From Endomychus coccineus (taxonomy: Eukaryota; Arthropoda; Insecta; Coleoptera; Endomychidae): a stretch of 64,000 nt of DNA. The translations under genes were made by a program, and so were the position numbers. The stretch is from assembly GCA_958510875.1 (NCBI GenBank), contig OY294068.1:161236388-161300387 (forward strand), given 5' to 3'. This document shows, piece by piece, positions 21,544-32,719 of the stretch (its first letter is position 1; each line of letters starts with the position of its first letter). The notes beneath the pieces are model-generated. The model was not told where the DNA came from. It made no database searches and worked only from the letters and a program-made list of their open reading frames with translations.

Positions 21544-22128
21544 CTATATTTTAATGCTGTCCTCAACATGCCCCCGGCCTTGGAAGCTTTGGCTTTCAAC
21601 ATCATTCTTTGGTAGTGGACATATTTTTGAAAAAGCTCTCTTGATTAAACCTTTTGATGTAAAAACAGTTGCAACTCTACCAATTCCATCAGGGCCCAGT
21701 ATAATTTCATGAATTCGCCCAAGCTGCCAATTCAATGGAGGTAGGTTGTCTTCTTTCAACAGCACCAGGTCTCCTGCTTCTAACTTTCCTGTCGATTGTA
21801 ACCACTTCTTTCTCTGTTGAAGTTCTGCAAGATAGTCACGGCTCCAGCTTTTCCAGAAATTTTGTCGTAATTTTTCAAAATACTGATAATGCGACAGTCT
21901 CGAATCAGGTAAGTATGTCACGTCAGGCTCTGGTAATGCAGTTAACGGCTTTGCGATGATAAAGTGAGCTGGGGTAATTGGTGTAAGGTCTTGCGGATCG
22001 GACGATAACGGAAATAACGGACGCGAATTAAGAATTGCCTCTATCTGAACAAGAACAGTGTTAAAGAACTCATATGTCAAATGAGCATTCCCTAAGGTTC
22101 GTTTTAAATGAAATTTAACCGACTTCAC
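21544..22128 (-). CDS. BEL/Pao integrase C-terminal part (194 codons)
   Basis: Continues the polyprotein after two frame changes. Between the two frames (22270-22130) the shifted reading gives HSDNGKNVIGADAELKKL, with the second catalytic Asp, and GGLWEAGVKS, with the catalytic Glu. Compared with the usual BEL/Pao integrase, the stretch between STEAF and SDNG (about 18 residues) is missing. The C-terminal half has FWKSWSRDYLAELQQR and GDLVLLKEDNLPPLNWQLGR, the DUF5641-type domain at the end of BEL/Pao integrases. It is non-functional as it stands. Confidence 0.85.
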   Translation of the reverse strand: MKSVKFHLKRTLGNAHLTYEFFNTVLVQIEAILNSRPLFPLSSDPQDLTPITPAHFIIAKPLTALPEPDVTYLPDSRLSHYQYFEKLRQNFWKSWSRDYLAELQQRKKWLQSTGKLEAGDLVLLKEDNLPPLNWQLGRIHEIILGPDGIGRVATVFTSKGLIKRAFSKICPLPKNDVESQSFQGRGHVEDSIKI

Positions 22129-22270
22129 TCCTGCCTCCCATAAACCCCCAAAATGAAGAGTATATGCCGGAATGAAATGCCAAGTAATTCCTTCAGTATT
22201 AAAAAAATTTTGATATTTTTATTTTCATTAGAAAAAATAGTTTGGAGTTTTTTCAATTCCGCGTCAGCGC

Positions 22271-25200
22271 CTATAACATTTTTTCCATTATCTGAGTGAA
22301 AAAAAAAGCCTCGGTAGACAGATCACACACTAACTCCAGGTGTAAAGCTTTACTGGCGAAACAAACAAAAATACAAATGTAGCTTTTATTCAGTTTCCCT
22401 CCTCGACCCTTTTTATCTCTTATCATTATTGGGCCCGCGTAGTCTAAGCCTGTTATTTGGAATATTGAACCGAATTGAAACCGATGCTCAGGTAAATCTC
22501 TCATTGTCGGAACAACTCCATTTGTTTTGAATCGATAGCATGTCACACACTTGTGAACAGTATGCTTAGCGAGATTTCTTCCAGAGACAGGCCAAAACTT
22601 TTCTCTAATAGTACTGAGTAATAATTGAGGACCACCATGCATAAGTCCAAGGTGTTCATGTTCGAATATCAGTTTCGTTAAATGATGACTTGACGAAATA
22701 AGATAAGGATGTTTCTTATTATAATCAAATTGTGAATTTGACAATCGTCCCCCTACTCTGAGTAACCCTTCCGTATCCATAAAAGGATTTAAGCTTAGAA
22801 TCTTACTTTTTTTATTAATTGGTTTCACATTTAGTAATATCAAATATTCAGTTGGGAATGATTCGATTTGAGCCAATTTTATTAGTAATTTTAGAGCATT
22901 ATCCATTTCGCTTAAAGTAAGTTCACCAACAATTCTCTTGTGGTTCATATTGGAGGTGCTATTGAATATGAACCTTAGAATATATGCCATGACTCGATTA
23001 AGTCTTGTTAGTTTCGAAAACAGTGTGAAAGGAAAAATTACTGATAATTGAGTCGATAGTAACGAATTAACGTTAATCTTCATGTCAGGCAAATTTTCTG
23101 AATTGTATTTTGACATAGGCCAAGGAGTGTCATCGAAAGATAACCACTCTGGTCCATGAAACCATAATTTCGAGGTCATTAATAAACCTGGACACACACC
23201 TCGAGTTAGCAAATCCGCTGGATTTGAATTAGTTTCAACATGAAACCATTCGTATAAACTTGTAAGTTCCTGAATTTCGGAAACTCTATGGCTCACAAAT
23301 GTTTTAAGAGTACTAGGATGTCTTTTGAGCCACCCCAAAACAATAGTTGAATCTGTCCACAAAATAATTCTATTAAATTTTAACCGTAATGAATTAATTG
23401 TTTTGTGTACTAATCGTGAAAGAACAAGCGCTCCACACAATTCTAACCTAGGAATTGTTTGAACTTTCAATGGCGCAACTTTTGCCTTTGACCACAATAA
23501 GTTAGTAAATATTTGTCCGTTTTCATCAATTGATCGAACATATAAACAACCCCCATATGCTTTTTCAGAACTGTCACAAAACCCATGCAATTCTAAGGAT
23601 TGATAATTATCGCATATGACATGTCTGTTGATACTTAATTCATTTAATTTTGGCAATTCAGTAATGAATTTCACCCATTCTGATTTTATATGAGATGATA
23701 AAGTATCATCCCAGTTCAATTTTTCAATCCATATCATTTGCATTATCATTTTTGCAATAATCGTGCTCGCACTCAACAGACCTAACGGGTCGAATAATTT
23801 TGCTATTGTAGATAAAACTTGTCTTTTTGACATTACCTTTGGGTTTTGAATATTTATGTTGAACAATAAAGAATCTGAAAGTGAACACCACGTTAAGCCC
23901 AATGTTTTGTCTGTTTGACTTTCTGAAAATTCTAGTTTACTAGCATCACGTTCTAAATCTGCTAATACATTAGTAAGAGTATTTTTATTGTTCGACTTCC
24001 ATTTTCTTAATTCGAAACCCCCTGATTTCAGAATTGCAGTTACTTCTGAGCAAATAAATTGAACATCTTCTAAGGAATCTGCTCCTGTCAAAAGATCATC
24101 AACGTAGAAGTCCCTTTGAATGATTTCGGATATATTTTGAATTTCGCATTCTATTCCCAATTGAACTATACATCGAGTTGCCAAATAAGGAGCAGAAGCA
24201 GTCCCATATGTTACCGTATTTAATTTATAAGCTTTAATCAACTCATCTGGATGTTTCCTCCATAAAATCTTCTGCAAATTACGTTGTTCTGGATCAACAA
24301 TTATTTGCCTATACATCTTGGCTACATCGGCATTGACTACAAATTTATGTTGTCGAAACCGCAGTATCATAGCTAAAAGATCATCTTGTACAACTGGTCC
24401 CACCATTTGAATATCATTGAATGAAATTCCGGTGGTTGTTTGTGCAGATGCATTAAAAACAACTCTTAATTTTGTTGTGGAACTTTCCTCACGTAAAACA
24501 CTGTGATGAGGCATGAAATATGAAATTGTATTAGTTAGTTCCTTTGTGTCACATATTGTCATATGATTCAACTGTTCATATTCGGTCATGAATGTTACAT
24601 ATAAATCTTTAAGAATAGGATTTTTCTGGAGCCTTCGCTCTAGAGATAGAAATTTACTGTTTGTCATTTCAAACGAATCACCTAAAGTATCAGTAGATTC
24701 TTTAATAGGAATAGAAACTAAAAATTGACCATTTTCTAATCTTCTGGTTGTATTCTTAAAATGATTTTCACAATTATTTTCTTCAACCGACATAATCGAT
24801 TTAATGTTCACCTCTTCCAATTCCCAGAAACGAGCCAATTGGTCTTGTAATTCAGTATTATGACTAAAATTGCAATGTGTATGCTGTGATGTTAAATTTC
24901 CAATCGGACCTGAAATTAACCATCCCAATTTTGATTCTTGTAAAATCGGCTTATTAGATCCCAATTTAAATTGTCCTGAAGAAATGATTTCCCAAAAAAC
25001 ATTAGCCCCCAACAACATATCAATTTTTTGAGGTTTGTTAAATTGTGGATCAGCTAAACTTATATTCCTTGGAATATTCAACTCAGTAATATTTAATTTT
25101 GTATTTGGCAATATAGTAGTAATTTCTGATAAAACGAGACATTTGACTGTAATACTAAATTTACAAACAATTGAATGAATAGTTACATCACATTCTTTAT

Positions 25201-26269
25201 AGGAATTCGAAATTGTATTGTTTAGACCTGAAATCTTAACTGAAACATTTCTGGATTTCAATTTCAATTTTTTGCATGCATTTTCTGAAATAAAACTGGA
25301 CTGAGAACCTGAATCAAGTAATAGTCTGACATTGTAAGAACAATCATTGCTGTCAAAAATCCGAACGACTGCTGTCGATAACAGAACATGTTCAATAATA
25401 TTCGAAGAAGATAAACTAATTTTGGTATTAGTCTGATCATTTGTATTTTCTTCTACATGTAACAAAGTATTGTGTCTTTTGTTGCATTTTGTACATGAGC
25501 CAAGCTTACAATTTTTCACATTATGCCCGATTCGTAAGCAATTGAAACAACATTTATTTACTTTAAGTTTTTCATATTTTTCACTTAAACCCATTTCTTT
25601 GAATTTAACGCATGAGTAGATTTTGTGTTCGCCTTGGCAAATCACACAAATTACCTTTTCCGGTTTGGTTGTTAGAAACCCTCTTGTTTTGTATTGACCA
25701 TCATGTTTTTGTAGCCTTTTTTCTACTCTAGGAGCTGTCGTTTCTAGCACATTTGCCCTGTCCCTCAAGAAATCATAAAAATTATCTAAAGTTGGGTCAT
25801 CTATTTTCGACACATGCTCTCCCCATTTTCGACTAGAATCTGAATCTAATTTTGATTTCATCATGTAGATTATCAAAGAATCCCAATGCTCAGTTTCTTG
25901 CTTCGATGAGTTCAATGATTTTAAGTGCTTTGAAACCGTGTCTATCAAATCTCGAAATTTATCCGCAGATTTTCTATAAATTGGTTGAATATTAAACAGC
26001 GCCTTCAAATGATTTTCGATCAATAATTTATTATTGCTAAATCGTTTGTTCAGTATTTCCCAGGCAACTGAATAATTTGCTTCTGAAAATTCGATGGATT
26101 TTATTACCTGAGCAGCTGTTCCTTTTAACGCCGCTCTTGAATAATGAAACTTTTGTATTTCGTTGATTTGCGGGTTATTATGAATCAAACTTTCATATGT
26201 GTTTTTGAATTCCAACCAGTTTTCAAATTCACCCTCAAAACTTGGTAATTGAATAATAGGCAGTTTCAC
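22271..26269 (-). CDS. pol: BEL/Pao gag-pro-pol polyprotein (1332 codons), integrase truncated by frameshift
   Basis: Residues about 3-165 are the gag-like DUF1759 region. About 206-271 hold CCHC-type knuckles (CFNCLRIGHNVKNC). The protease motif LLDSGSQSSF is near 317. Reverse transcriptase spans about 600-770, with motif A VVNADVAKMYRQI and the catalytic FYVDDLL at 721-727. RNase H spans about 897-1024, with GFCDSS, RLELCGA and WTDST. The integrase zinc-binding H-H-C-C runs to CVTC at 1241-1244, and GLDYAGP carries the first catalytic Asp near 1276. The frame fails right after STEAFFF. There is no in-frame ATG; the first listed codon is GTG, so translation would have to come from the gag frame. 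Confidence 0.9.
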   Translation of the reverse strand: MKLPIIQLPSFEGEFENWLEFKNTYESLIHNNPQINEIQKFHYSRAALKGTAAQVIKSIEFSEANYSVAWEILNKRFSNNKLLIENHLKALFNIQPIYRKSADKFRDLIDTVSKHLKSLNSSKQETEHWDSLIIYMMKSKLDSDSSRKWGEHVSKIDDPTLDNFYDFLRDRANVLETTAPRVEKRLQKHDGQYKTRGFLTTKPEKVICVICQGEHKIYSCVKFKEMGLSEKYEKLKVNKCCFNCLRIGHNVKNCKLGSCTKCNKRHNTLLHVEENTNDQTNTKISLSSSNIIEHVLLSTAVVRIFDSNDCSYNVRLLLDSGSQSSFISENACKKLKLKSRNVSVKISGLNNTISNSYKECDVTIHSIVCKFSITVKCLVLSEITTILPNTKLNITELNIPRNISLADPQFNKPQKIDMLLGANVFWEIISSGQFKLGSNKPILQESKLGWLISGPIGNLTSQHTHCNFSHNTELQDQLARFWELEEVNIKSIMSVEENNCENHFKNTTRRLENGQFLVSIPIKESTDTLGDSFEMTNSKFLSLERRLQKNPILKDLYVTFMTEYEQLNHMTICDTKELTNTISYFMPHHSVLREESSTTKLRVVFNASAQTTTGISFNDIQMVGPVVQDDLLAMILRFRQHKFVVNADVAKMYRQIIVDPEQRNLQKILWRKHPDELIKAYKLNTVTYGTASAPYLATRCIVQLGIECEIQNISEIIQRDFYVDDLLTGADSLEDVQFICSEVTAILKSGGFELRKWKSNNKNTLTNVLADLERDASKLEFSESQTDKTLGLTWCSLSDSLLFNINIQNPKVMSKRQVLSTIAKLFDPLGLLSASTIIAKMIMQMIWIEKLNWDDTLSSHIKSEWVKFITELPKLNELSINRHVICDNYQSLELHGFCDSSEKAYGGCLYVRSIDENGQIFTNLLWSKAKVAPLKVQTIPRLELCGALVLSRLVHKTINSLRLKFNRIILWTDSTIVLGWLKRHPSTLKTFVSHRVSEIQELTSLYEWFHVETNSNPADLLTRGVCPGLLMTSKLWFHGPEWLSFDDTPWPMSKYNSENLPDMKINVNSLLSTQLSVIFPFTLFSKLTRLNRVMAYILRFIFNSTSNMNHKRIVGELTLSEMDNALKLLIKLAQIESFPTEYLILLNVKPINKKSKILSLNPFMDTEGLLRVGGRLSNSQFDYNKKHPYLISSSHHLTKLIFEHEHLGLMHGGPQLLLSTIREKFWPVSGRNLAKHTVHKCVTCYRFKTNGVVPTMRDLPEHRFQFGSIFQITGLDYAGPIMIRDKKGRGGKLNKSYICIFVCFASKALHLELVCDLSTEAFFFTQIMEKML

Positions 26270-26600
26270 CGAATTTGTGGGTAAATATTGTTAATTCTTT
26301 AATTAACGCCTTGGCTGTTGCCTGATTTTCATAAAATTGAATTTCGAACTGTTCACGTTCGTTGAATTCCGCCTCTACATCTAATGATAGAGCTTTTATT
26401 GCCATTTGAATCTCATCAAATTCTCCCAGAATTAAATCAAATCTTTCAACTCTTTGTTCTAGTTGAATGACATTTTTTGTATCTTGGGACGATTCAAACT
26501 TTGTTAAATACTTATAAAAATGAGTTACTTTGCATTTTATTGAACCTCGTTTTTTAATAAGCGCATTTAACTCATCCATTGCCATAACTCGTTCAGACAA
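26235..26600 (-). CDS. gag: BEL/Pao gag, N-terminal part (121 codons)
   Basis: An open frame from ATG at 26600, rich in charged and coiled-coil-like residues (LEQRVERFDLILGEFDEIQM). It ends at a stop inside the start of the long polyprotein frame, with about 35 bases of overlap. Retrotransposon gag N-termini of this type form the capsid lattice. The next frame begins with KLPIIQLPSF, which normally follows without interruption, so a one-base shift near 26265 separates them. It may be a disabling mutation or, less likely, a programmed frameshift. Confidence 0.65.
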   Translation of the reverse strand: MSERVMAMDELNALIKKRGSIKCKVTHFYKYLTKFESSQDTKNVIQLEQRVERFDLILGEFDEIQMAIKALSLDVEAEFNEREQFEIQFYENQATAKALIKELTIFTHKFGETAYYSITKF

Positions 26601-26839
26601 ATGACAAATCCAAATTTGCTTATCAAAAAAAGGTAAAGAAGAAACGCGGATATATCCGCGTTACAAGAACTGATTACAGATTAGACCTATATCAGACGCT
26701 ATTTAATTACAGGAGGATCTAAATAGGTGACACTCATGGCGCCAATCAAACGAACTAGATCTGAACATCTCCAAATGCACTGTGGTCTTATATACCGAAG
26801 GCAAGTCGCCACGCCAAGTTTTATTCTATTTTGACTACG

Positions 26840-27010
26840 GAGGAGTTCGAAGAACATCAGGTGAGCCAGCAGTGAAATGTTTGGAGAGGACGTGGGCATT
26901 GGGGTTATCCTTGAAGGTTTGGAGGTTATAGACATTACTATCATCCCTCTGTCCAGAGCATGTAAGATGAAAGATGTTGGAGTTATCTTTGATTCACACA
27001 ATTGTTCTTC
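26840..27010 (-). repeat. LINE family E, 3' fragment (copy 3)
   Basis: Plus-strand words TTCGAAGAACATC, TGAGCCAGC, and CCTTGAAGGTTTGGAGGTTATAG match 9292-9373 in the same order, and less closely 30750-30835. Only the last coding bases and 3' end of the LINE remain. It lies just outside the 5' end of the BEL/Pao internal region. Confidence 0.65.
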
Positions 27011-27469
27011 GATGCATAAATAGACAAAATTTGCTCCGAGTTATACAAAACTCTGGGTTTCCTTTCACGTGATAGTCTGAATGCTGTTGATGCTAAGACT
27101 CTTAGACACCTGATTCTCCCTCAGTTTCATTAAGTCACGGTTTGGCTTCCGTCTAGTGCTAATGGCATTGGTATGATTGAACGTATATTGGTAAAAATTC
27201 CTAAGTGTAAATGGAATGGCGGATAATCGAGACTTACTTACACTTACACAGACCTGACATCGATTGAAAATTAGAAACTTAAATGGGTGCAGATTAAATT
27301 TGACGAATTCTGACGTTTGAATAATGATGCAAGGCACCTCAGCAGTTCCTTGGATACAAATATTTCTCTACATGATTGCCTAAATCGCACACATACATCG
27401 CGGAGCTCTTTTTTGTAATACGAATATTTTATTAGATCTCCAGCAGATTATTTCATATCAGATGACGGA

Positions 27470-27690
27470 TACAAAATTAGAATGGTAAAAAACTGAACAT
27501 ATGTATATCTATAGTACTGATCTGGCGGAGTCTCGTCAAAGCAAAACAATAACTGAGAATTTTGTTACATACAAACTCAATGCGAGCATTGCTTGTCAAG
27601 GATATATCAATGTACAATCCTTGCAACTTAAAATTTGTGGTCTGAGCAATGGAAGTGTCCCCCAGTCTAATCACAATAATCAACTAATAG
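27470..27690 (-). pseudogene. LINE ORF2 C-terminal fragment
   Basis: The minus frame 27683..27477 reads LQGLYIDISLTSNARIEFVC then NKILSYCFALTRLRQIST. This matches the thumb/C-terminal segment of many non-LTR reverse transcriptases (K-LGL-ID--L-W--HI--LC-KLS---ALR-L). No catalytic core is adjacent. Confidence 0.5.
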
Positions 27691-27694
27691 TTGG

Positions 27695-29630
27695 CAACAT
27701 AAAGATGAAACCTTGCACCTCTGTCTGTCAAATTAAGCGCCTTATTCTGAATCACTAGATTCCATTGTACTTTCATCAGTATTTTTGTAATGTTCAAGTT
27801 TACTCGTGAGTTTGTCAGTCCTACAACTTGACTTGGCTTGTTGCTTCATGTAAAAAATTAATAAAATGCAACAATAAATACAAAAAAATTGGAAGCAGTT
27901 CAAGTTGTTTGTTTATTTTTTCAGATTCATGAGATTTAAATAATAATGGTTTAATGGAGTAGTTACCATTTTATTAAGGCGTGCCTATGATGCACAATTT
28001 TTTGTAATCCCATTGGGATTAAGTAGATATGGAAGTCTTGACCAATGATAGTAAAATTAACATTAATTCCATTTTCCATAATGAAAAGCCAAGAGTAATA
28101 AATCGATACTCTCGTGTACATTTAATTACTTAAGGCCGTACCCAAAGCTTGTCATAAATTGCCTAATATTACCTTCAATAATTGATATACACCAAATCCA
28201 GCTAATTACCAATATCGAGAGCTTGTCGCTCTCGGTTCTGCGAAGCATCTGATGCTATATTTCCTAACGTTACATTTCCCAATAATGTATACTGGACTCA
28301 GTTACGCAGGTATATTAGACTTTCAATAAATTATCACTATGATGAGCATAATAGAATATGAAGTGGCAAAAATCTTTGGCACGAACTAGATATAATATCT
28401 TTTTCCAATTCAATCTGGCATCAGAATTGACTATGAATATGTTGTTGAGACGGAGGGAGCGTTATCGAACGGAGTCTTTTCTTGAATCGGGCTATATTGC
28501 ACAAGGTACGTCCTCGTGTAGAGGCCAAACGATGAATGCAATCCAATTCAAATTTTGAGACTAACTAGATACGATGATTAGCATACAAGTCGTACATTGA
28601 TCCATTTACGAGTTATTGAGCAGATCAGTCCATCGAAATTCTTGACGCTATTTACTATGTTTCATGCGTCGTTCGGTGCATTAAGTATCTGGCTGATTGT
28701 AAGGAGAAATTCCACGACACGTTCAATGTCGATGAAGGTCTAGCGCGTCCCGTCAACAAATTTGACAATGAGCGCTTTTCACTGATTCAATTACAGGGGC
28801 TCACCTGACAGACGGAGTGAGCATAGCTGAGATTAAACTGAACAAATCAAATAAAAATAATAGTTTGATTTCCTCTAAATCAATTAAGACGAGATTAGCT
28901 AACTCCGTCTTAACACTTAGGACATGAGCAGCATAGTGACCTGACGGGCCTCCCAGTTCAGATTAACATTGAATAAATTATGTAAACATCTGGATATAAC
29001 TAAGTCTATTTCGTTCGAAAATTGAAAATTGAAAAGCGACAACTTACAGATGTTAAGATGTATTTTTGTTTATAAAACGGAAATGATTTTCCCAATTTTT
29101 CTCATAATAGAAGATTCATTTTGATAAATCAAGCTTCATAATAAACTATTATATATTTAATATTTCTTCAAACAGAATAATACCCATGTTCGTACAGACT
29201 TCACGTGATTTGGATGCGCTACAATTGAGCATTTTGAGCGATGATTCTATTTTGGTGGATTGATTCATCATCATTCAGATTGTTGCTTCTGATCGATTGA
29301 TGGTGGCGAATATTCCAATTTGCACTGCCACCACAAGTTCAACCAATGTTTCTTCATGGTGGAAAGTCATATGACCTTGGAATGAAATCTTCTGATTTTT
29401 TTTGATACTGGACTGAGTCCAGTTCAAATCACTTTACTTGATGAGTCACTCTGGATTCAACCATATTGGTATAGTGGTCTTCAACATTTCTCTAGAAAAA
29501 TCTATAAAAAAGTATAGTTACATATATGTATATGAAAAACACTTATTATTCCGCCAAATTAATGTCAGGATATCAGTAATATCAATTTTCTGATGGCCCA
29601 GAATATTCACAAGGGGTGACAAGAACAACT
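27695..29630. other. No recognised feature
   Basis: About 1.9 kb of AT-rich sequence. One frame at 28358-28558 and a readable stretch near 28640-28800 have no recognisable domain. No repeats were supported. Confidence 0.4.
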
Positions 29631-29638
29631 GTCTGGAG

Positions 29639-29960
29639 ATGCATACGGGAGTGGTTCAAAGAACAAAAAACAAAGCGTCGATAGTCAGAACTGAAGAACT
29701 AGTCAACATGTGTAGGAACTGGGTCCAAGCAATAATAGGTCTCCTCACTGGTCACAACTCAATGAGGGGGCACCTGCATAAAATGAGGTTGTCCAATGAC
29801 GACCTTTTCTGTAGACAATGCGGGAAAGAGACAGTAACAGCCGAGCTCCTACTGTCAGAATGCGGGGCATTAGATCGCAAAACACAAGCAATATTCAGGC
29901 GAAAAACCTAGAACTACAATTGTTTTGAATCATCCATCTAAAACGCTCAAAATGTAGCTG
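29639..29960 (+). pseudogene. R1/Jockey-type LINE, C-terminal zinc-finger fragment
   Basis: The frame contains VQAIIGLLTGHNSMRGHLHK, then MRLSNDDLFCRQCGKE, TAELLLSECGAL. This is the LTGH-x-HL--MGL-D-P-CR-CG-E-ET--H-L-EC motif at the C-terminus of R1/Jockey-type ORF2. The same motif closes the LINE at 54489-54704. Truncated upstream. Confidence 0.65.
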
Positions 29961-30739
29961 GGGTGTGGTGGGTGAAGAAGACCATCATTTAAGGCAAAAA
30001 AAGTCTGAGTATTATCAATCTATATCGCATCACACGATATGAGTTTTTTGTAGTTTTGAAGACAGATTCAAACCCTCCAGCAAAAAGCAATATTTTAGGG
30101 TACATACCATTCCTGATTAGCTCCGTCAAAATAACCCAGTTTATTAATAAAATGTTATATGAGTAGCGATGTAGTGTTGTAACTGGAATTAGAAAAGAAT
30201 TCAAAATAATACTGACTATTGACGTTTTTTCTAAGATCCTACTACGTTGGTTCTTTGATGGAAGTGACACCAATTTTGTTTTTGTAAATTCACGTATTAT
30301 TTGAAATTTAGTGTGTTCCATCCCTTAACTCCATAGGTGTTCATCGGACCATGAAAATTGGTACAGAATGCTGTTTTAGTATGGTAGGATGTTTATTTCA
30401 TTTGGGAAAAAAGCAAGAGCTACAATTTGCTGAGGACTATGAGCACGATGAAAATCTACAACTGCACATCAATATTTGTTCGAGAGAGAACGAAAAGTTC
30501 AAATATTTCAATTTTTTTAGGTATAATTTGATTTGTAACAAAAAATTTACTTATAACAATAGATTGTTCCATTCTGATGGCATTCATGTTATTTCCTTCT
30601 CATTTTATAACTGAATCTCCGTTTTCAAATTACGATACATGCACAAGCATAGTATAAAGCTCTTGAGAAGTAGGTCATCTTTGAATCTTCGCCCTTCGTT
30701 TTAGATTCAATAAACGATAAATAGGTATTAGTTACAATT

Positions 30740-31360
30740 TTTTTTTTTCGAAAAACTTTGTGCAATCCAGCGGTGAAATTTTGGGAGAGGGGCTAGGCTT
30801 CTCAATTTTTTTGAAGGTTTGAAGGTTGTAGGCATAGAGAAAGACCTCACGAGGCACATCGCTCCTCAACTTCGCTGTTTGATAGAAAAATGAAGTCTGG
30901 TAGGAAGCTTGATAATGAAGCATGAGCTCGTCTAGTCCGCCTATCTGAAATCTCTAGTGGTGAAACAACCATGAAGATATCTATAGAAAAGGGAGTGACT
31001 GCCCACCTTCCTACGATCAAAAGAGGTCAATGAATTAGTAAGTGTGACATCATCAATCAGCGTATCTTTGGAATCCAAATATCTGAACGATACTCCAGGG
31101 CAGGTCAAATCTGTGCTTTGTGGATTATGAGGAGCTGCTGTGATGTGACCCGCGAAATAGAAAACCTGGTTCACGTGAAGCGGTTCACGCAATGGACCTC
31201 ACATGTTATGGAAGACTTCATAGGATATATTGTACCTGACATCATCATCATCGTATTAAGGATTGTGGGATCCATCTTTCTGGGGAAGACGCAAGCTTGT
31301 GTTTTGGTTGTATTGAACTCTACTAGATTATCAGATCCCCGTTCCAAAATCATTACCACA
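30740..31360 (-). pseudogene. LINE family E, C-terminal part of ORF2 (copy 2)
   Basis: The minus frame 31359..31171 reads GSDNLVEFNTTKTQACVFPR (compare LVEFSATKTQAS in copy 1). Then 31192-30941 gives ITAAPHNPQST and LIDDVTLTNSLTSFDRRKVG, a stretch missing or unreadable in copy 1. The end at about 30840-30745 repeats the CTTTGAAGG/GGTTTG 3' words of copies 1 and 3. Frameshifts are present throughout. Confidence 0.65.
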
Positions 31361-31399
31361 TCTTCATTAATTGCATCAACCTGTCTCTGTCTCGCTCCA

Positions 31400-32555
31400 C
31401 TAGCTTTATTGGATTGTATAGGGGCTCTGTATGAGAAATCGTTATGAAGTGTACTATAATATGCAAAGCTGTGGGACAGGACAAGTAGTCACTACCAGCA
31501 GATCATTGATATGGATCATAACAAAAATGGTGCCAAGACATATCCATAGGAACACCAGCGTTTATAGCCATTGGATACTCTGTCATCCATCACATGATCT
31601 ATCTGAGAGAAACTTCCATAGTAAGCGACAAAGTTGAAGCGGTAAACTTAAGATATATTTATTGGGGAGTGGCCAATGTTGGAGAACCACGAGATCAAAT
31701 TGCATATTCAAACGTCCAAGAATTCTGAAACATTTATGGCATAGGGCACATATATGCAAACAAAGCTCCATCTAAACACTGAGATATTCCTCCGATCCCC
31801 ACTTTCAGCTTTCAAAGAGTTGCCTTTTTCTAATGATTGGTACATTCACATTGTTGAACCATAACTAGCATCTAAGTAATAAGACCAATACGATGTATTT
31901 GTGAACTTTATTGGAGAAATAAAGAGAATCTGAGTAGAAACGAACGAAATTTATGACGCTAATATTACCAAGAGTGGTTTGAACATAAACTATTAAGATT
32001 GAAACATTAATTTAATGTTAAATTCATGTCGCTACAGGTACCTGTAGCAGCAATGGAAAGATATTAGAGTGAATACATTTCTGAAAACATGCTGAATAAT
32101 TTATATATACTTTGCATATTTACTCACCTACTGAAGGGAAATTTCGTGTCCAGATCTTCGACATATTTTCCTTTGCTTACGAGTTCATGGCTGCCAAACA
32201 TAAATTTACAAGAGTCTTTAATTTGTCAACTACACAAAGTTTCACAAGCCGTAATATCATAAACGATAACGTACCGTTTATATCACCCATACTGATATTC
32301 CTCAGTTTATGACACTCATATTTATGATTATGCTGGGACTGGAAGGATGTAATCAGATTAATGTTATTATTGGTGTTCATCTCTAATAACCAATAATCAT
32401 ATTAAACTATGGATCAATGCATTTTGTGGATGCATCATTGTCATAGATTGAACTGATCTCATAATGACTGCTTCACTCAAAATTTTGATAAGAATTCCCC
32501 TAAGACTATACCAATCGGTAATCCATGAAAGAAGAAGTCGATATGCATGATTCCG
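31400..32555. other. No recognised gene; one perfect palindrome
   Basis: AT-rich sequence. GCTACAGGTACCTGTAGC at 32031-32048 is a perfect 18-bp palindrome of unknown meaning. Nothing else was supported. Confidence 0.45.
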
Positions 32556-32719
32556 ATGCCTTCGATTCAAAACTTCTTTTTTTTATCGTGTCTCTTCACC
32601 ATTGCACCCATTTCAATCAATTTTGGTTCAAGTATTGTCCAAAATTGACTATTTTTTTGTTTCCTAGTTTCATTTGTAAACGCAAGCCAATATCGCAGAA
32701 TTAACAGCCGTTTTCGGAA

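Larger units (their letters stand above)
21544..26600 (-). mobile_element. BEL/Pao LTR retrotransposon, internal region
   Basis: About 5.06 kb on the minus strand with the diagnostic BEL/Pao order: gag with a zinc knuckle, aspartic protease, reverse transcriptase, RNase H, integrase. No matching long terminal repeat pair was found. Sequence beyond 26600 and below 21544 does not look alike, and a LINE fragment begins at about 26840. A possible polypurine tract (AAATGGGAGGCG, minus strand, near 21525) lies past the last stop. The element is therefore either LTR-less by deletion or has strongly diverged ends. Confidence 0.85.

Noticed and set aside
21300..27000. Paired LTRs of the BEL/Pao element
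   Set aside because: I compared both flanks by eye and found no shared stretch. TGGCGCC near 26738 was considered as a primer-binding site but could not be supported without LTR borders.
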